A stretch of DNA of 6,523 nucleotides from an uncultured Collinsella sp. (GTDB taxonomy: Bacteria; Actinomycetota; Coriobacteriia; Coriobacteriales; Coriobacteriaceae). Below, piece after piece: positions 5,100 to 6,523 of this stretch. The stretch lies in contig CABUZF010000068.1 in NCBI GenBank assembly GCA_902495985.1, positions 1 to 6,523 on the forward strand, given 5' to 3'. Made by a program: the position numbers and the translations under genes. Below the pieces are notes generated by a model. It saw only the letters and a program-made list of their open reading frames with translations, was not told the origin of the DNA and did not search any database. Position 1 is the first letter of the stretch. Each line of letters opens with the position of its first letter.

Positions 5100-5156
5100 C
5101 GGTCCCGCGTAAAGGTATGTTTTCGCTCCCTGGGACCGAATCCTGGGGAGCGTTTT
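5100..5156 (+). promoter_or_regulatory. greA-lysS terminator hairpin with a competing alternative stem
   Basis: The terminator stem pairs 5124-5135 with 5141-5152 (core CGCTCCC/GGGAGCG, then two G-U pairs and GGA/TCC) around a CCGAA loop, followed by TTTTAGTTT. A second perfect 7-bp pairing, CGGTCCC (5100-5106) with GGGACCG (5132-5138), uses the upper 5' arm and loop of that stem, so the full terminator and this stem cannot form together. The hairpin ends 5 nt before the lysS ribosome site, leaving no room for a promoter after it. Transcription into lysS must therefore pass this element, unless it is only a weak terminator. Confidence 0.7.
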
Positions 5157-5174
5157 AGTTTGAGGAGCTAACTT

Positions 5175-6523
5175 ATGGCAGAGAACCAGAACGCCGCCGA
5201 TCAGGCATCGACGCTCAACGACGAGCGCGCCACTCGCCTGGCCAAGCGCGCCGCCCTGTTCGAGGCGGGCCAGAACCCCTATCCCGAGCACTCTGAGCTT
5301 GAGGACTACGTCGCCGATATCGAGGCTAAGTACGCCGAGCTTGCCGATGGCGAGGACACCGAGGACGTCGTGAAGATCGCCGGCCGCGTGGTCGCCAAGC
5401 GCGGTCAGGGCAAGATCATGTTCATCGTCGTGCGCGATGCGACTGCCGAGATTCAGCTGTTCTGCCGCATCAACGACATGGACGAGGCTGCCTGGAATAC
5501 GCTCAAGGCCCTCGACCTGGGCGACATCCTGGGCGTGACCGGCGTGGTCGTGCGCACCCAGCGCGGCCAGCTTTCCGTTGCCCCTAAGAGCGCGACCCTG
5601 CTTGCCAAGGCCGTTCGTCCGCTGCCCGAGAAGTTCCACGGTCTTTCCGACAAGGAGACCCGCTATCGCCAGCGCTATGTCGACCTGATCGCCAACGACG
5701 ACGTTCGCGAGACCTTCCGTAAGCGTTCGCAGATTCTCTCCACTTTCCGTCGCTTTATGGAGTCCGACGGCTACATGGAGGTCGAGACCCCCATCCTGCA
5801 GACCATCCAGGGCGGCGCTACTGCCAAGCCGTTCATTACCCACTTTAACGCGCTCGATCAGGAGTGCTACCTGCGTATTGCCACCGAGCTGCACCTCAAG
5901 CGCTGCATTGTCGGTGGTTTTGAGCGCGTGTTCGAGATCGGCCGCATCTTCCGTAACGAGGGCATGGACCTTACCCACAACCCCGAGTTCACCACGATGG
6001 AGGCCTACCGTGCCTTCTCCGACCTCGAGGGCATGAAGGCGCTCGCCCAGGGTGTCATCAAGGCTGCCAACAAGGCCATCGGCAATCCCGAGGTCATCGA
6101 GTACCAGGGCCAGACCATCGACCTTTCTGGTGAGTGGGCCAGCCGTCCCATGACCGACATCGTTTCCGACGTGCTCGGCAAGCAGGTCACCATCGACACG
6201 CCGGTCGAGGAGCTTGCTGCCGCCGCGCGCGAGAAGGGCCTGGAGATTAAGCCCGAGTGGACCGCCGGCAAGATTATCGCCGAGATTTACGATGAGCTGG
6301 GCGAGGACACCATCGTCAACCCGACCTTCGTGTGCGATTACCCCATCGAGGTCAGCCCGCTTGCCAAGCGCTTTGAGGACGACCCGCGCCTGACGCACCG
6401 CTTTGAGCTGGTTATTGCCGGTCACGAGTACGCCAACGCGTTCTCCGAGCTCAACGACCCGGTCGACCAGGCTGAGCGCTTTGCTGCCCAGATGGCCGAG
6501 AAGGCCGGCGGCGACGACGAGGC
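5175..6523 (+). CDS. lysS: Lysyl-tRNA synthetase, class II, 3'-truncated by the window edge
   Basis: Charges tRNA-Lys with lysine using ATP, in the cytoplasm. The ATG has GAGGAG (5162-5167) 7 nt upstream. The frame stays open to the window end; 449 full codons are visible and the family usually has about 490-510, so the C-terminus with class II motif 3 is missing. Visible in order are an N-terminal helix region (1-60), the anticodon-binding OB-fold beginning VKIAGRVVAKRGQGK (66-80) and continuing to about 145, KETRYRQRYVDLI (160-172), motif 1 around FMESDGYMEVETPILQ (194-209), RIATELHLKRC (234-244), and motif 2 with FEIGRIFRNEGMD and HNPEFTTMEAY (253-278). The later DYPIEVSPLAKR and HEYANAFSELNDP segments are typical of bacterial LysRS. 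Codon use is strongly GC-ending, as expected for a highly expressed gene. A long open frame on the opposite strand here is a composition artefact. Confidence 0.97.
   Translation, partial: MAENQNAADQASTLNDERATRLAKRAALFEAGQNPYPEHSELEDYVADIEAKYAELADGEDTEDVVKIAGRVVAKRGQGKIMFIVVRDATAEIQLFCRINDMDEAAWNTLKALDLGDILGVTGVVVRTQRGQLSVAPKSATLLAKAVRPLPEKFHGLSDKETRYRQRYVDLIANDDVRETFRKRSQILSTFRRFMESDGYMEVETPILQTIQGGATAKPFITHFNALDQECYLRIATELHLKRCIVGGFERVFEIGRIFRNEGMDLTHNPEFTTMEAYRAFSDLEGMKALAQGVIKAANKAIGNPEVIEYQGQTIDLSGEWASRPMTDIVSDVLGKQVTIDTPVEELAAAAREKGLEIKPEWTAGKIIAEIYDELGEDTIVNPTFVCDYPIEVSPLAKRFEDDPRLTHRFELVIAGHEYANAFSELNDPVDQAERFAAQMAEKAGGDDE

Noticed and set aside
5100..5156. T-box riboswitch for lysS, because TGGGACCG resembles the T-box core
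   Set aside because: The gap from the greA stop to lysS is only 79 nt, too short for Stem I and its specifier loop, and the match to the T-box core is incomplete.
5043..6425. 460-codon open frame on the minus strand, opposite greA end and lysS
   Set aside because: It is antisense to a clear LysRS with all expected motifs; its Leu/Gly/Asp/Val-rich product shows no recognisable domain and such mirror frames are typical of GC-rich coding DNA.
1..6523. A novel defence, mobile or biosynthetic system
   Set aside because: Every coding stretch is explained by a conserved housekeeping family; there are no transposase, integrase, repeat array or unknown genes.

Overview
The window is a stretch of bacterial chromosome carrying housekeeping genes, all on the + strand. 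High GC content, GTG starts, strong Shine-Dalgarno sequences, a Veg-family gene directly upstream of ispE, and Gram-positive-style TatA and class II LysRS suggest an actinobacterium of the Coriobacteriia (Collinsella-like). That assignment is inferred from gene content and protein style; no database search was made.

Layout from left to right. The 3' part of murI (glutamate racemase, peptidoglycan precursor D-Glu) is followed by rph (RNase PH, tRNA 3'-end trimming), which ends in a hairpin terminator. Next is a tight pair, rdgB (dITP/XTP pyrophosphatase) and dtd (D-aminoacyl-tRNA deacylase), 3 nt apart. A new promoter with an extended -10 then drives veg and ispE (CDP-ME kinase of the MEP isoprenoid pathway), 2 nt apart. 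A tRNA-Pro(CGG) gene with encoded CCA follows, closed by a strong terminator. tatA follows, with its own promoter whose spacer is a perfect inverted repeat. A compound terminator separates tatA from greA (transcript cleavage factor). A terminator-like hairpin lies between greA and lysS (lysyl-tRNA synthetase), which runs off the right end before its motif 3.

The common themes are translation and RNA quality control (rph, dtd, tRNA-Pro, lysS, greA), nucleotide pool cleaning (rdgB) and cell envelope supply (murI, ispE, tatA). I see no mobile element, CRISPR array, toxin-antitoxin module, defence system or undescribed multi-gene system. The observations most worth a second look are regulatory: a possible terminator/anti-terminator switch in the greA-lysS gap, a palindrome filling the tatA promoter spacer, and a hairpin at the start of the predicted veg-ispE mRNA.
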